Assembly: GCA_036268055.1 (NCBI GenBank)
Contig: DATAUW010000017.1
Span: 1-64,000, forward strand
Direction of reading: 5' to 3'
From: Verrucomicrobiia bacterium
Lineage (GTDB): Bacteria > Verrucomicrobiota > Verrucomicrobiia > Limisphaerales > Pedosphaeraceae
Length of the DNA: 64,000 bases
In this document: positions 39,575 through 49,311 of the stretch, piece after piece
How positions within the stretch are numbered: the stretch's first letter is position 1
How the letters are laid out: each line of letters begins with the position of its first letter
Position numbers and translations under genes: made by a program
Notes under the pieces: model-generated
Database searches by the model: none
The model's input: only the letters and a program-made list of their open reading frames with translations
What the model was told of the DNA's origin: nothing

Positions 39575-39656
39575 GCAACTCTCGAACGCGAAGTAGATCG
39601 AGCGGTCCGGCGAAAGCCGGATGCGAGCCGGTGGAAGAGACCGGCCGGGAGGTTGC
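39575..39656 (+). ncRNA. Three-helix structured RNA upstream of the slipin gene
   Basis: The closing helix GCAAC-CTC / GAG-GTTGC (39575-39583 with one bulged T / 39649-39656) surrounds TCCGGC-GAAA-GCCGGA (39606-39621, GNRA tetraloop) and GCCGGT-N7-ACCGGC (39627-39645). TATTTTTATC follows. It lies 109 nt before the slipin ATG and may be a leader or a separate small RNA. I cannot assign it to a known class. Confidence 0.55.
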
Positions 39657-39764
39657 TATTTTTATCAAGTGAAGTGACGCGATTACGATGAAGGGCAAAC
39701 TCTCGTTAATGAGAAGCGATAGATAAACAAAAGCTTTAATCGGTTACTCGGAAGGAAATTAACT

Positions 39765-40328
39765 ATGAATGCGGAAGTCTATGTGGGGATAGTCTGGGTT
39801 TTGCTGGCCGTGGCGTTGTTTTTTTTGGCGCGGCGATCTTGTTTTGATGTGCCGGAAGGTTTTTACGGGCTGCTCTATCGGCATGGGGAATCGCTGCATA
39901 GAATCAGCCCGGGCCGGCATTATTTCTGGGCGCGCGGCCATAGCGTGCGGCTGGTGGACATGCGGAAAACAACCTTGAACATCGGCGCGCAGGATTTGGT
40001 GAGCGCGGATCATGTGCCGGTCAAGTTGAGTTCCGTGCTGACGTATCAGATCATCCAGGCGGAAACGGCGATTCATCAGGTGCAGGATTACCAACTGCAT
40101 TTGTGCGCGGCGGCTCAGGCGGAATTACGCGGATTGATTGCTCTCACGGCGATAGATGACTTGTTGGATCATCGTTGGAACATTTCGTTCCGGCTATTAT
40201 CCCTGGTGCAGCCGCACGCGGATAGAATCGGCATCGAGCTTCACGCGGTTGAAGTGTGCGAGATCGTTTTGCCTGAAACAAGCGCAGCGACCACGAGATG
40301 CGGCTTGTTTCCCGTGCTGCCGGATTAA
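39765..40328 (+). CDS. Slipin-like SPFH/band-7 membrane protein, C-terminally short
   Basis: The 187-residue protein has an N-terminal membrane helix (6-22) and an SPFH core: VPEGFYGLLYRHGESLHRIS, PGRHYFW, VRLVDMRKTTLNIGAQDLVS, then VKLSSVLTYQII and IGIELHAVEVCEIVLPE. The wording around YGLLYR..PGRHYFW and LxIGAQD resembles slipins found with RtcB RNA ligase. Normal slipins run 250 or more residues, with a coiled coil after EIxLPE; here the frame stops 17 residues later (TTRCGLFPVLPD). GGAAGGAAAT precedes the ATG. No rtcB is nearby in the window. Confidence 0.82.
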   Translation: MNAEVYVGIVWVLLAVALFFLARRSCFDVPEGFYGLLYRHGESLHRISPGRHYFWARGHSVRLVDMRKTTLNIGAQDLVSADHVPVKLSSVLTYQIIQAETAIHQVQDYQLHLCAAAQAELRGLIALTAIDDLLDHRWNISFRLLSLVQPHADRIGIELHAVEVCEIVLPETSAATTRCGLFPVLPD

Positions 40329-40329
40329 T

Positions 40330-41715
40330 TCAATATTCGCGGTCGGTCACGATGCCCGGTTGCGGAACCGGATAACGGCCTTCGGCATCCGAAGCGACCG
40401 GCGGCGGAGAATTGAGTGTCAGTTTGGCCACGCCCGGCGCGAGTTCAATGTCCGAGTTGAGCATTTCGTCGTAGGTGATTTCCTTGCCGGTGTGGGCAGC
40501 CTTGCGGCCAAGCGAACAGGTCACACTGGCTTGGACGCCGCGTTTGACCTCGCTGTAAGGCTTGTCGTGGAGAATCGCTTCAACCAGATCGTTCCATTCG
40601 TTCAAGTAAGGATCTTCCTCGGCGGGTTTCACCTTGGAAGTCCAGATCGTATTATTGGACAACGGAGCTTGGCCGCTGTGAGTGCTGGAAGGCATGCCGC
40701 AATCGGCGTATTTGGAAACAACGGCCATGCCCTTGCTCCCGTGCGCGTAACTGGAATAAATGTCGTTGCAGCCAAGCATGCAGCGTCCGTCCAGATAAAG
40801 TTTCGCGCCATCGGCAAAAGTATATTCGACCGAATACGTATCGAAATTTTGGTCCACATACAAATCACCGGCGCGTGAATGCCGGTAATGACGGCCGCCA
40901 AGCGCCTGCGCTTTGATCGGCCAGGCATTTTTCATCCAGCAGAGATGATCAATGTGGTGGATATAAAAATCGTTGTAGCAACCGCCACTGGCCCAGATGA
41001 AGCTGTGAAACCGCGAAATCTGCCAGAGCAATTCGCTAGGCTGGCCGGGCCATTTCTCGGAGAACGCCGAAGCCAGTGGCCCCGCCATGCGATAACCCCG
41101 CATCAGGTTGATTTCACCGATCTCGCCGTCCTGAATGCGCTTTTGTAATTCCTGCATCGGACGGCTGTGGCGCGACATGAGGCCGACACCGACCTTCAAG
41201 TTTTTCGCGGACGCATCATCGGCAAGCTTCAACATGCGGCGAGACGAAGGCCCGTCCGCCGTGAGCGGCTTTTCCATGAAGACATGCAACCCCTTTTGAA
41301 TGGCGTAAGTGAAATGCACCCAGCGAAATGCCAGCGGCGTCGTGAAGATGGCGATGTCGCCCGGCTTGAGACAGTCCATCGCTTTTTGATAACCGTCGAA
41401 GCCGATGAAACGGCGGTCGGGCGGCACGTCCACAGATTTTCCATGCTGCTGGCTCAAGGCGCTGTAAGTGCTCGCCAAGCGATTCTCAAAAACATCCGCC
41501 ATCGCGACGAGTTTCATCGGACATTGCTTGACCGAAAGCGCGTTGCTCGCCGCACCGCCGCCGCGACCGCCGCAGCCGATCAGCGCGATCTGAATCGTAT
41601 TGGTCTCCGCGCCATAGACATGGGGAATCGCCGTGCCCGCCAGCGCGGAAATGGCGGCGAACCGCCCGGTGGTTTTGATAAATTCGCGACGGTTGGGCTG
41701 CGGAGGTTGGTTCAT
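40330..41715 (-). CDS. Tat-exported Gfo/Idh/MocA family oxidoreductase
   Basis: The N-terminus (NRREFIKTTGRFAAISALAG) is a twin-arginine signal. The Rossmann domain has IALIGCGGRGGGA (NAD-binding) and the family EKP motif in FMEKPLTADGP, where the lysine is catalytic. The C-terminal domain includes HHIDHLCWMKNAWPIKA. Such exported sugar or inositol dehydrogenases are numerous in Verrucomicrobiota and Planctomycetota. The length of 461 is normal. It is convergent with the slipin gene, with one nucleotide between stops. Substrate unknown. Confidence 0.92.
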   Translation of the reverse strand: MNQPPQPNRREFIKTTGRFAAISALAGTAIPHVYGAETNTIQIALIGCGGRGGGAASNALSVKQCPMKLVAMADVFENRLASTYSALSQQHGKSVDVPPDRRFIGFDGYQKAMDCLKPGDIAIFTTPLAFRWVHFTYAIQKGLHVFMEKPLTADGPSSRRMLKLADDASAKNLKVGVGLMSRHSRPMQELQKRIQDGEIGEINLMRGYRMAGPLASAFSEKWPGQPSELLWQISRFHSFIWASGGCYNDFYIHHIDHLCWMKNAWPIKAQALGGRHYRHSRAGDLYVDQNFDTYSVEYTFADGAKLYLDGRCMLGCNDIYSSYAHGSKGMAVVSKYADCGMPSSTHSGQAPLSNNTIWTSKVKPAEEDPYLNEWNDLVEAILHDKPYSEVKRGVQASVTCSLGRKAAHTGKEITYDEMLNSDIELAPGVAKLTLNSPPPVASDAEGRYPVPQPGIVTDREY

Positions 41716-41853
41716 AGGATGGCCTTTGGACGTTGGGAAAATTTGCGTGATTCAAAAATATTTCCATCAGCGCCTTTATGTCAAGACCGGTACGCAGGAG
41801 AAAGCGCGCGAAATTTTTCGTGCACTTCGCGAGCGCCGCCTTACGATGAAGCC

Positions 41854-42705
41854 ATGTCGGATGCGTATCACCAATTACTCGACGCGGCGATTCAACATGT
41901 CGAAGAGTTGAAAGCGCGCGGCGTGCGATATGTGACGGTATCGCCGGAAAGCCTGGCCGCGCTGTCGCAAGCGCCGCAAAAAATTGCTGCGCCAGCGGCT
42001 TCTGTTTCCACTTCAGCAAAAATGCCGGCGACCCAAGTCACGCCGCCACTGCTGCGCGCGCAAGCTCTTGCGACCACGGATCCGACGAAAGCGGCGGCAT
42101 TTGCGGAATTGCGGTCGCGAGCGCTGGTATGTGTGCGCTGTCCCAATTTGGCGTCATCGCGAAAAAATGTCGTATTCGGCGTGGGCAATATCGAAACGGA
42201 ATTGATGTTTGTGGGCGAAGCCCCCGGTGCGGATGAAGATGCAGAAGGCGAACCATTTGTCGGCAAAGCCGGGCAATTATTGACGAAGATTATCCAGACA
42301 ATGGGCTTGAGCCGTGACACGGTTTATATCGCGAATATTTTGAAATGCCGTCCCGACACGCCGGGCCAAGCGTCGGGAAATCGCAAGCCGACGCCTGAAG
42401 AAATGGCCACGTGCATCCCATATTTGCATGAGCAAATTGACCTGATTAAGCCCAAGGTGCTGGTCGCACTGGGCGGCACGGCCGTGGAAGGTTTGCTGGG
42501 CAAGACAATGGGTATCATGAAATTGCGCGGCAACTGGCAAACCTATCGCGGCATTCCACTCATGCCCACTTATCACCCGGCATATCTTCTGCGCAATCAG
42601 GCGATGAGCGAGAAACGCCGCGTTTGGGAAGACATGCTCGCCGTGATGGAAAAGCTCGCCATGCCCATCAGCGAGAAGCAGCGCAATTATTTCACCGGAG
42701 CGTAA
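41854..42705 (+). CDS. Uracil-DNA glycosylase, iron-sulfur (family 4/5-like)
   Basis: The protein (283 residues from ATG 41854) carries C93, C96, C165 and C187 for a 4Fe-4S cluster, motif A GEAPGADEDAEGEPFVGKAG (121-140), NILKCRPDTPG, and the C-terminal PTYHPAYLLRN loop that grips the flipped uracil. It removes uracil from DNA to start base-excision repair. The N-terminal 90 residues are an Ala/Pro/Ser-rich linker after a short helix, common in this group. The frame is open far upstream but only as the complement of the oxidoreductase gene. Confidence 0.94.
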   Translation: MSDAYHQLLDAAIQHVEELKARGVRYVTVSPESLAALSQAPQKIAAPAASVSTSAKMPATQVTPPLLRAQALATTDPTKAAAFAELRSRALVCVRCPNLASSRKNVVFGVGNIETELMFVGEAPGADEDAEGEPFVGKAGQLLTKIIQTMGLSRDTVYIANILKCRPDTPGQASGNRKPTPEEMATCIPYLHEQIDLIKPKVLVALGGTAVEGLLGKTMGIMKLRGNWQTYRGIPLMPTYHPAYLLRNQAMSEKRRVWEDMLAVMEKLAMPISEKQRNYFTGA

Positions 42706-42802
42706 CCGGTCGAACGGCTTGCAATTTGCACGAATGGCAGCTTATCCATTTTAATGCCAAGAAACTCTTTTCAAATTCGCGCTTTCCGTGCAAGGATGGC
42801 CC

Positions 42803-44581
<1,779 letters not shown>

Positions 44582-44586
44582 CCACG

Positions 44587-45333
44587 ATGAAGGTAATCAT
44601 TCTGGCCGCGGGCTATGCCACGCGGCTTTATCCCCTGACGCTGACTCAGCCGAAACCGCTCCTGCCCGTCGCGGGCAAGCCGATGATCGAGCATGTCCTT
44701 GATAATCTGGCGGGTTCGCCAGGCATTGACCGCGTTTATGTGGTGACCAATGCGAAATTCGCCGATCATTTTCAGCGCTGGAGCGAGGCGTATCGCGCGA
44801 CGAAATCGAAATTGAATTTCACCATCATCAACGACGGCTCGACCGACGATAAAAATAAGCTCGGCGCCATCGGCGATTTGCATTTGGTTTTAACGCGCGA
44901 AAAGGTGGAGGACGACATCATCGTCGTCGCTGGAGACAATTTATTCGACCAGAAACTCGACGGGTTCGCCACGCTCGCGCGCAAACGCAATGCGCCCGTG
45001 CTCGCCGTTTATGACGTGGGCGATCTCGAAGAAGTCAAAAAATATAATTCGATCACCGTGGCGGCGGACGGACACATCACGTTTTTTGAAGAAAAAGCCA
45101 AGTCGCCCGCAAGCACCTTGACGGGCATCGCGCTTTATTATTATCCCAAGATGGTGCTGCCCATGATCCATCAATATATCGCCGACGGAAATAATCCCGA
45201 CCAGCCGGGGCGGTTGATCCAATGGCTCTACACGCGCCTGCCCGTTTACACGTGGCAAGTGCCGGGCTTGTGGTTCGACATCGGCTCGAAAGAGACGCTT
45301 GAAGAGGCGAACCGGATTTTCGCGAAGAAATAA
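44587..45333 (+). CDS. Sugar-phosphate nucleotidyltransferase (RmlA/GlmU-N type)
   Basis: The 248-residue protein starts MKVIILAAGYATRLYPLTLT followed by PKPLLPVAGKP, the nucleotide-binding loop of the family, then VVAGDNLFD (metal Asp) and FFEEKAKSP. It makes an NDP-sugar from NTP and a sugar phosphate; GYATR replaces the more usual GxGTR. No left-handed helix domain follows, so it resembles RmlA or short glucose-1-phosphate transferases. It is co-directional with and 5 nt from ptsI, suggesting one operon linking sugar uptake state and surface glycan supply. Confidence 0.92.
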   Translation: MKVIILAAGYATRLYPLTLTQPKPLLPVAGKPMIEHVLDNLAGSPGIDRVYVVTNAKFADHFQRWSEAYRATKSKLNFTIINDGSTDDKNKLGAIGDLHLVLTREKVEDDIIVVAGDNLFDQKLDGFATLARKRNAPVLAVYDVGDLEEVKKYNSITVAADGHITFFEEKAKSPASTLTGIALYYYPKMVLPMIHQYIADGNNPDQPGRLIQWLYTRLPVYTWQVPGLWFDIGSKETLEEANRIFAKK

Positions 45334-45338
45334 TTCGG

Positions 45339-45809
45339 TCAGCCCTTGAGGTCAATCCACTCGCGGGCGTCGCCGATAAAATCGCCGAGCATGCCGTCGT
45401 GCTCGGAAGGCTTGAGCGGCAAATATTTTCCCGTGCCGGTGGCGATCAGAAGTCCGGCGGCATCGCGCAATTCACCCTTCGCCTCGAAAATTTTGTTGCG
45501 CCGGTTCTCAACGAGTTCCGCCGTGGCAAAAACTTCTTCGCCCGGGCGCGCGGGATTCAGGAAACGCACGTTGAGTTCCGCGCAATAGGCGAAACGCTTG
45601 GTCTGCACCGCGCAAGCCCACACCATGATTTCGTCAAGCAGCGTGGCGCTGATGCCACCGTGGACGGTGTTGCGGAAACCGATGTGTTCCGGCCGGGGCA
45701 TAAACTTTGTGCGCACGATCCGGCCATCAGTTTCAAAACGAAGTTTCAGGCCGCTGGCATTGGATTCGCCACAGACAAAGCACGCCGCTGTGTGAGGCAA
45801 TTCTCGCAT
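45339..45809 (-). CDS. PaaI-type hotdog thioesterase
   Basis: The 156-residue hotdog protein has the motif HGGISATLLDEIMVWA, where the aspartate/glutamate pair sits on the central helix, and a strand AELNVRFLNPARPGEEV. It probably hydrolyses acyl-CoA esters. N-terminal FVCGESNASGLKL contains a cysteine pattern seen in a subgroup of these enzymes. It converges on the nucleotidyltransferase gene, with 5 nt between stops. Confidence 0.9.
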   Translation of the reverse strand: MRELPHTAACFVCGESNASGLKLRFETDGRIVRTKFMPRPEHIGFRNTVHGGISATLLDEIMVWACAVQTKRFAYCAELNVRFLNPARPGEEVFATAELVENRRNKIFEAKGELRDAAGLLIATGTGKYLPLKPSEHDGMLGDFIGDAREWIDLKG

Positions 45810-45937
45810 GTAGTTATTGGCGGCGCATTCGCTTCCGCATGCAAGACAATTTCGGCGAACGCTTTGAAAAAAAAGAAGGCGGAACGCAAGGTTCCGCCGT
45901 TCAAAAAGCTCGCTGGCCTTTTTCCGGTTTCGCTTAG

Positions 45938-46240
45938 TTAATTATTCGTGCTCTCGTCGGCTTTGCCGGGAGCATCGGCCGAGGCCTTCACCATATCATC
46001 GAGCAGGCGCTTGAATTCTTCCAAACCGGGGGCGGGAATAATGATGGTATCGCGGCGGCCACCGACATCTTCGGTGATGCGCAAAAACCGGCCGCGCGGA
46101 TTTTCCTTGAGGGTAAATACAAAGGTCTTGCGTTCGATCTGGACCTTATCGGTCTTCAGAGTGTCTTCGTTTACGGGAGGTTTCGGCGGGAAACCACCGT
46201 ACGAACGGTTCCCATAAGGTGAGCTGTCATTTGAAATCAT
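45938..46240 (-). CDS. PUR-domain nucleic-acid-binding protein
   Basis: From ATG 46240 the protein has 100 residues. The core (IERKTFVFTLKENPRGRFLR, ITEDVGGRRDTIIIPAPGLE, EFKRLLDDM) is a single PUR repeat: four strands then a helix, with the NPRGRFLRI motif that binds purine-rich single-stranded DNA or RNA. The N-terminus is Gly/Tyr/Pro-rich and the C-terminus acidic, both probably disordered. Bacterial PUR proteins dimerise to give the two-repeat fold of Pur-alpha. The upstream 33 nt in frame add a hydrophobic stretch unlikely to be translated. Confidence 0.88.
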   Translation of the reverse strand: MISNDSSPYGNRSYGGFPPKPPVNEDTLKTDKVQIERKTFVFTLKENPRGRFLRITEDVGGRRDTIIIPAPGLEEFKRLLDDMVKASADAPGKADESTNN

Positions 46241-46316
46241 ATCATTTATAAGAATTACCGGCCACCCAAACATCGAGCGACCTATACCAATTTTCGCCAG
46301 AATAAAATTTTGTCAA

Positions 46317-46847
46317 CTACGGAATTTGGTAAAACGTCCCGTAGCGGCTTTGCTCCGGCGGCCGCGTGACGCGAACGAGATGCGCGAGCAGCCCGCCGAG
46401 CACGACAAAATTCGCGAGCAGCGATGTGCCGTGCCAAATCCCAAATGAATGCCGCGCCTTCTCGCGCACTTCGGCTGGCTGGCTGGAATACATCGTGCCG
46501 CGGAGCGTTTGCATCTTTGGCTGCAACCACAAGCCGCCGATGAGGCCGAACCCAAACATCACCAGCACAAGCGTTGTTCCGGCGCCGGGCAATTTGCGGC
46601 CAGTATAAAATTTTTCCGCGAGCAACAGGAACAGCGCCACGCCGCCGCAGATATATTGCAGCGCAAAAAATCGTTTGAACAAAATCAGCGCCACCGCGCC
46701 CGAAAAATAAGGATAACCCGATTCGCCAAAAAGCACGTGCAGGTCGTGGGAAAATACGGCGGGCAGAATTCCCGCCGTGAAAAAAATCCCCGCGCCAAAC
46801 CAAATCGCCGCGTTGATGATGTTGATGAATCTAAGAAAACCGCTCAC
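46317..46847 (-). CDS. DUF4149-like four-helix membrane protein
   Basis: The 176-residue protein has four membrane helices (IINAAIWFGAGIFFTAGILP, YICGGVALFLLLAEKFY, TTLVLVMFGFGLIGGLWLQP, LLANFVVLGGLLAHLV). The loop KMQTLRGTMYSSQ, then R-x-x-ARHSFGIWHGTS, is typical of DUF4149-type proteins of unknown function. The start codon is GTG. It is 66 nt downstream of the phoH-like gene on the same strand. Confidence 0.82.
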   Translation of the reverse strand: MSGFLRFINIINAAIWFGAGIFFTAGILPAVFSHDLHVLFGESGYPYFSGAVALILFKRFFALQYICGGVALFLLLAEKFYTGRKLPGAGTTLVLVMFGFGLIGGLWLQPKMQTLRGTMYSSQPAEVREKARHSFGIWHGTSLLANFVVLGGLLAHLVRVTRPPEQSRYGTFYQIP

Positions 46848-46913
46848 AGGTTGATGCTAAGTCTTGCGGACGCGCGCGCAAGCATCGTTTTGTTTGCGCG
46901 CGAATTTTTTTTA

Positions 46914-48230
46914 TTACAGCAGGTTCGCCGCGAGTTCGGCGAGTTCCGAGCGTTCGCCCTTTTGCAATTCGATGTGCGCGGCGACGGATTCCGAACGGAA
47001 TTTGCTGATGATATAATTGAAACCGTTCGAGGAGGAATCCACGTAGGGATTGTCAATTTGATAGGGATCGCCGGTGAACACGATCTTCGTGCCGTGGCCA
47101 ACGCGCGTGATGATCGTTTTCACTTCGAGTGGCGTGAGATTTTGCGCCTCATCAATCACCATGAACTGATGCGCGATGCTGCGTCCGCGAATGTAGCTTA
47201 ACGCCTCGACCACGATGCTGCCGGAGCGCATCAAGTCGTTGCTGCGGCGATGTTCATGGCCCATGTTGAGGTCGCTCAACATCTCCAGCGCGTCATGGAT
47301 CGGCTGCATCCAGGGCGCGAGTTTTTCGTCCAGCGAACCCGGCAAAAAGCCAAGCTCCTTGCCCATTGAAATAGTCGGACGCGCGACGACCAGTCGGCGA
47401 AACTCGCGGTCGAGCACGGTCTTCTTCAAACCGGCCGCCATCGCCATGAGGGTTTTGCCTGTGCCCGCTTTGCCCATGAGTGTCACCAATTTGATGCGGT
47501 CATCCAGCAAGGCATCAAAGGCGAAATGTTGTTCGCGATTGCGTGGCTTGATGCCCCACACGCCTTCGCGGCAATCAATGATCGGCACCAGTTTTTTGCC
47601 GGTGGCGTCCACCTTTGTCAGCGCCGTGCGTTTCGGGTTCGTCGCCTCGACCAGCGTGCAATACTCATTCGGAAAATATTGCGCCTCGCCGTTCAATTCC
47701 AATTCGCTGTTCGTGCGAAACGCGGCCATTTTTTCCGCGCTGACCGTCATCTCCAGCATGCCGGTGTAAAGATCCTTGATGAGCACGCGGTCCGTCTCGT
47801 AATCCTCGGCCTGCAAACCAAGCGCGTCCGCCTTGATGCGCAGGTTGATGTCTTTGCTTACCAAAATGGTCGCCGTTTTCGGCTGGCCTTTTTGCACTTC
47901 AAGCGCCAGCGCGACGATGCGATTGTCCACCGTGTTTTCGCCGAGGAGGGATTCGCCATTGCTGCCGGGCTTGCCTTTCTTGTGGAAAATAATCCGCAGA
48001 CGCCCGCCATTTTCGAGTTCCACGCCTTCGCTCAAGCTTCCCTGCGCGCGCAGGCCGTCCAGCTTGCGCGAGACGTTGCGCGCATTCTGTCCGAGTTCAC
48101 TCGACTCGCGTTTGAAACGGTCAACCTCCTCGATGACCTCAATGGGAATCAGAACATTGTTCTTCTGGAAACTGGTGACGCTGTTGGGATCGTGCAGGAG
48201 AACATTGGTATCAAGAACGTAATTTTTCAC
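46914..48230 (-). CDS. PhoH-family ATPase with N-terminal PIN domain
   Basis: The GTG at 48230 (VKNYVLDTNVLLHDPNSV) opens a PIN domain with conserved Asp (DTN) and later acidic positions (EEVDRFKRE, VSKDINLRIKADALGL). The PhoH domain follows, with Walker A LMGKAGTGKTLMA and Walker B QFMVIDEAQNLTPLEVKTII. The 438-residue PIN-PhoH fusion is a predicted RNA helicase/ribonuclease. The longer open frame would include the end of the GST-like gene; the chosen start overlaps that gene by 20 nt, implying translational coupling. Confidence 0.94.
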   Translation of the reverse strand: MKNYVLDTNVLLHDPNSVTSFQKNNVLIPIEVIEEVDRFKRESSELGQNARNVSRKLDGLRAQGSLSEGVELENGGRLRIIFHKKGKPGSNGESLLGENTVDNRIVALALEVQKGQPKTATILVSKDINLRIKADALGLQAEDYETDRVLIKDLYTGMLEMTVSAEKMAAFRTNSELELNGEAQYFPNEYCTLVEATNPKRTALTKVDATGKKLVPIIDCREGVWGIKPRNREQHFAFDALLDDRIKLVTLMGKAGTGKTLMAMAAGLKKTVLDREFRRLVVARPTISMGKELGFLPGSLDEKLAPWMQPIHDALEMLSDLNMGHEHRRSNDLMRSGSIVVEALSYIRGRSIAHQFMVIDEAQNLTPLEVKTIITRVGHGTKIVFTGDPYQIDNPYVDSSSNGFNYIISKFRSESVAAHIELQKGERSELAELAANLL

Positions 48231-48891
48231 GAGTATTTTGAAATTTGATTTTTGCCATGCGGCGGTGCCATTGCCGCAACCGAGTGTGAACCGCCGGAAG
48301 CTGATAATGACCGGAATAAAGAAAATTTTCGAGCATGCCGAGGAGGTCGAAATCCACAAAATGCGGCTTCGCGCCCAGCAAAAACGGCTGGCCCAGCAGC
48401 ATCTCCTCGAAGGGCAGCAATCGCCGCGTCAATTCCGCCACGAGCGACTTTTGATTGTGACGCCATTGATCCAGGCAGCCGCGCCCGAATTTCCGTTCCT
48501 TGTGCCGGATGTAAAAAACCTGTGACGCCGCCGGGACATTTTCGCGCCAGTAAATATCGTTAAGCTTGAAGGTCATCTCCTCGACTTCGTTCTCGATGAA
48601 ACGCCAGACCAAGGATTGCACACCCTCGAGTTGCGCCGGAAAAAGCTCCAGGCCGAAGTGGTAATCCAAATATTTCGCGACGACTTGCGAATGCTCGTCC
48701 GTCTCAAAAATCACCTTGCGGCCATCCTTCAGGATCGGCACGCCGTAGTAGCGTTCCCGCGTCAATTTCCATACGAGCGTGCGGTCATTTGCGGGAATAT
48801 CCACCAACTTGAAGGGCGCGCCGGAAAATTCGAGGATGCGGCGTTGAACGAGGCAATACGGGCTCCACGGAAACTGGATCAATTCAACCAT
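48211..48891 (-). CDS. Glutathione S-transferase-fold protein
   Basis: The 226-residue protein has a glutaredoxin-like N-terminus (MVELIQFPWSPYCLVQRRIL), with active-site Ser/Cys in SPYC and the cis-proline region YYGVPILKDG. The helical C-terminal domain has HFVDFDLLGMLEN, the N-capping-box position. It may conjugate or reduce thiols, or serve as a structural adaptor. Its 3' end overlaps the PIN-PhoH start by 20 nt. Confidence 0.88.
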   Translation of the reverse strand: MVELIQFPWSPYCLVQRRILEFSGAPFKLVDIPANDRTLVWKLTRERYYGVPILKDGRKVIFETDEHSQVVAKYLDYHFGLELFPAQLEGVQSLVWRFIENEVEEMTFKLNDIYWRENVPAASQVFYIRHKERKFGRGCLDQWRHNQKSLVAELTRRLLPFEEMLLGQPFLLGAKPHFVDFDLLGMLENFLYSGHYQLPAVHTRLRQWHRRMAKIKFQNTREKLRS

Positions 48892-49012
48892 GATTATCGT
48901 TTCCGTTTAAACGCCAAAAAAATATAATTAGGAACGGTTACCGCCAACACGAAGTGAATCTAATTCTCATGCGACACTGTGACAAGCGGAATCGCCCCGG
49001 AAAATTTTTTTC

Positions 49013-49049
49013 GCGCAATTTTTTTTCGAATAAAAATTGCGCAGTTTTT
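49013..49049 (+). terminator. Terminator-like hairpin
   Basis: GCGCAATTTTT / AAAAATTGCGC form an 11-pair stem with an eight-base loop, followed by AGTTTTTC on the plus strand. Which transcript it ends is unknown, since both neighbouring genes are on the minus strand. Confidence 0.6.
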
Positions 49050-49159
49050 CACCGTAGGACGGTTGCCGACACTCGTTCACATAAACTGCCGACATGCCAA
49101 ATTTTCGGGATGAATTAAGCTATTTACAGTTGGTTGGTTAGTTGACTTAACGTGGTTTG

Positions 49160-49188
49160 ACCGGCGCCGAGTGGCGCCGGTTTTTTTT
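49160..49188 (+). terminator. Strong intrinsic terminator
   Basis: ACCGGCGCC-GAGT-GGCGCCGGT is followed by seven T residues on the plus strand. No plus-strand coding gene precedes it for many kilobases, pointing to an unannotated small RNA. Confidence 0.9.
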
Positions 49189-49311
49189 GTGCGCGCGCGA
49201 ATGGCAAATTGCGGTAAAAGTCTTCGCGCACAACTTCAGAATCACTTCCAACCGAATCAGGTCCTTAAATTTTCCTTCAGCTCCCTCGGCGTCTCCGCGA
49301 TTTAAGCTGCC

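Larger units (their letters stand above)
48892..49311. other. Long intergenic stretch with two plus-strand terminators
   Basis: No protein gene is evident in these 420 nt. There is an A/T-rich hairpin (49013-49042) with a T run and a GC hairpin terminator (49160-49188), both oriented for plus-strand transcripts, though the flanking genes are both on the minus strand. A small RNA of about 130 nt could lie between them. Confidence 0.4.

Noticed and set aside
41167-41853. A longer N-terminus for the uracil-DNA glycosylase
   Set aside because: The upstream frame is the complement of the oxidoreductase gene. The ATG at 41854 gives a normal family length.
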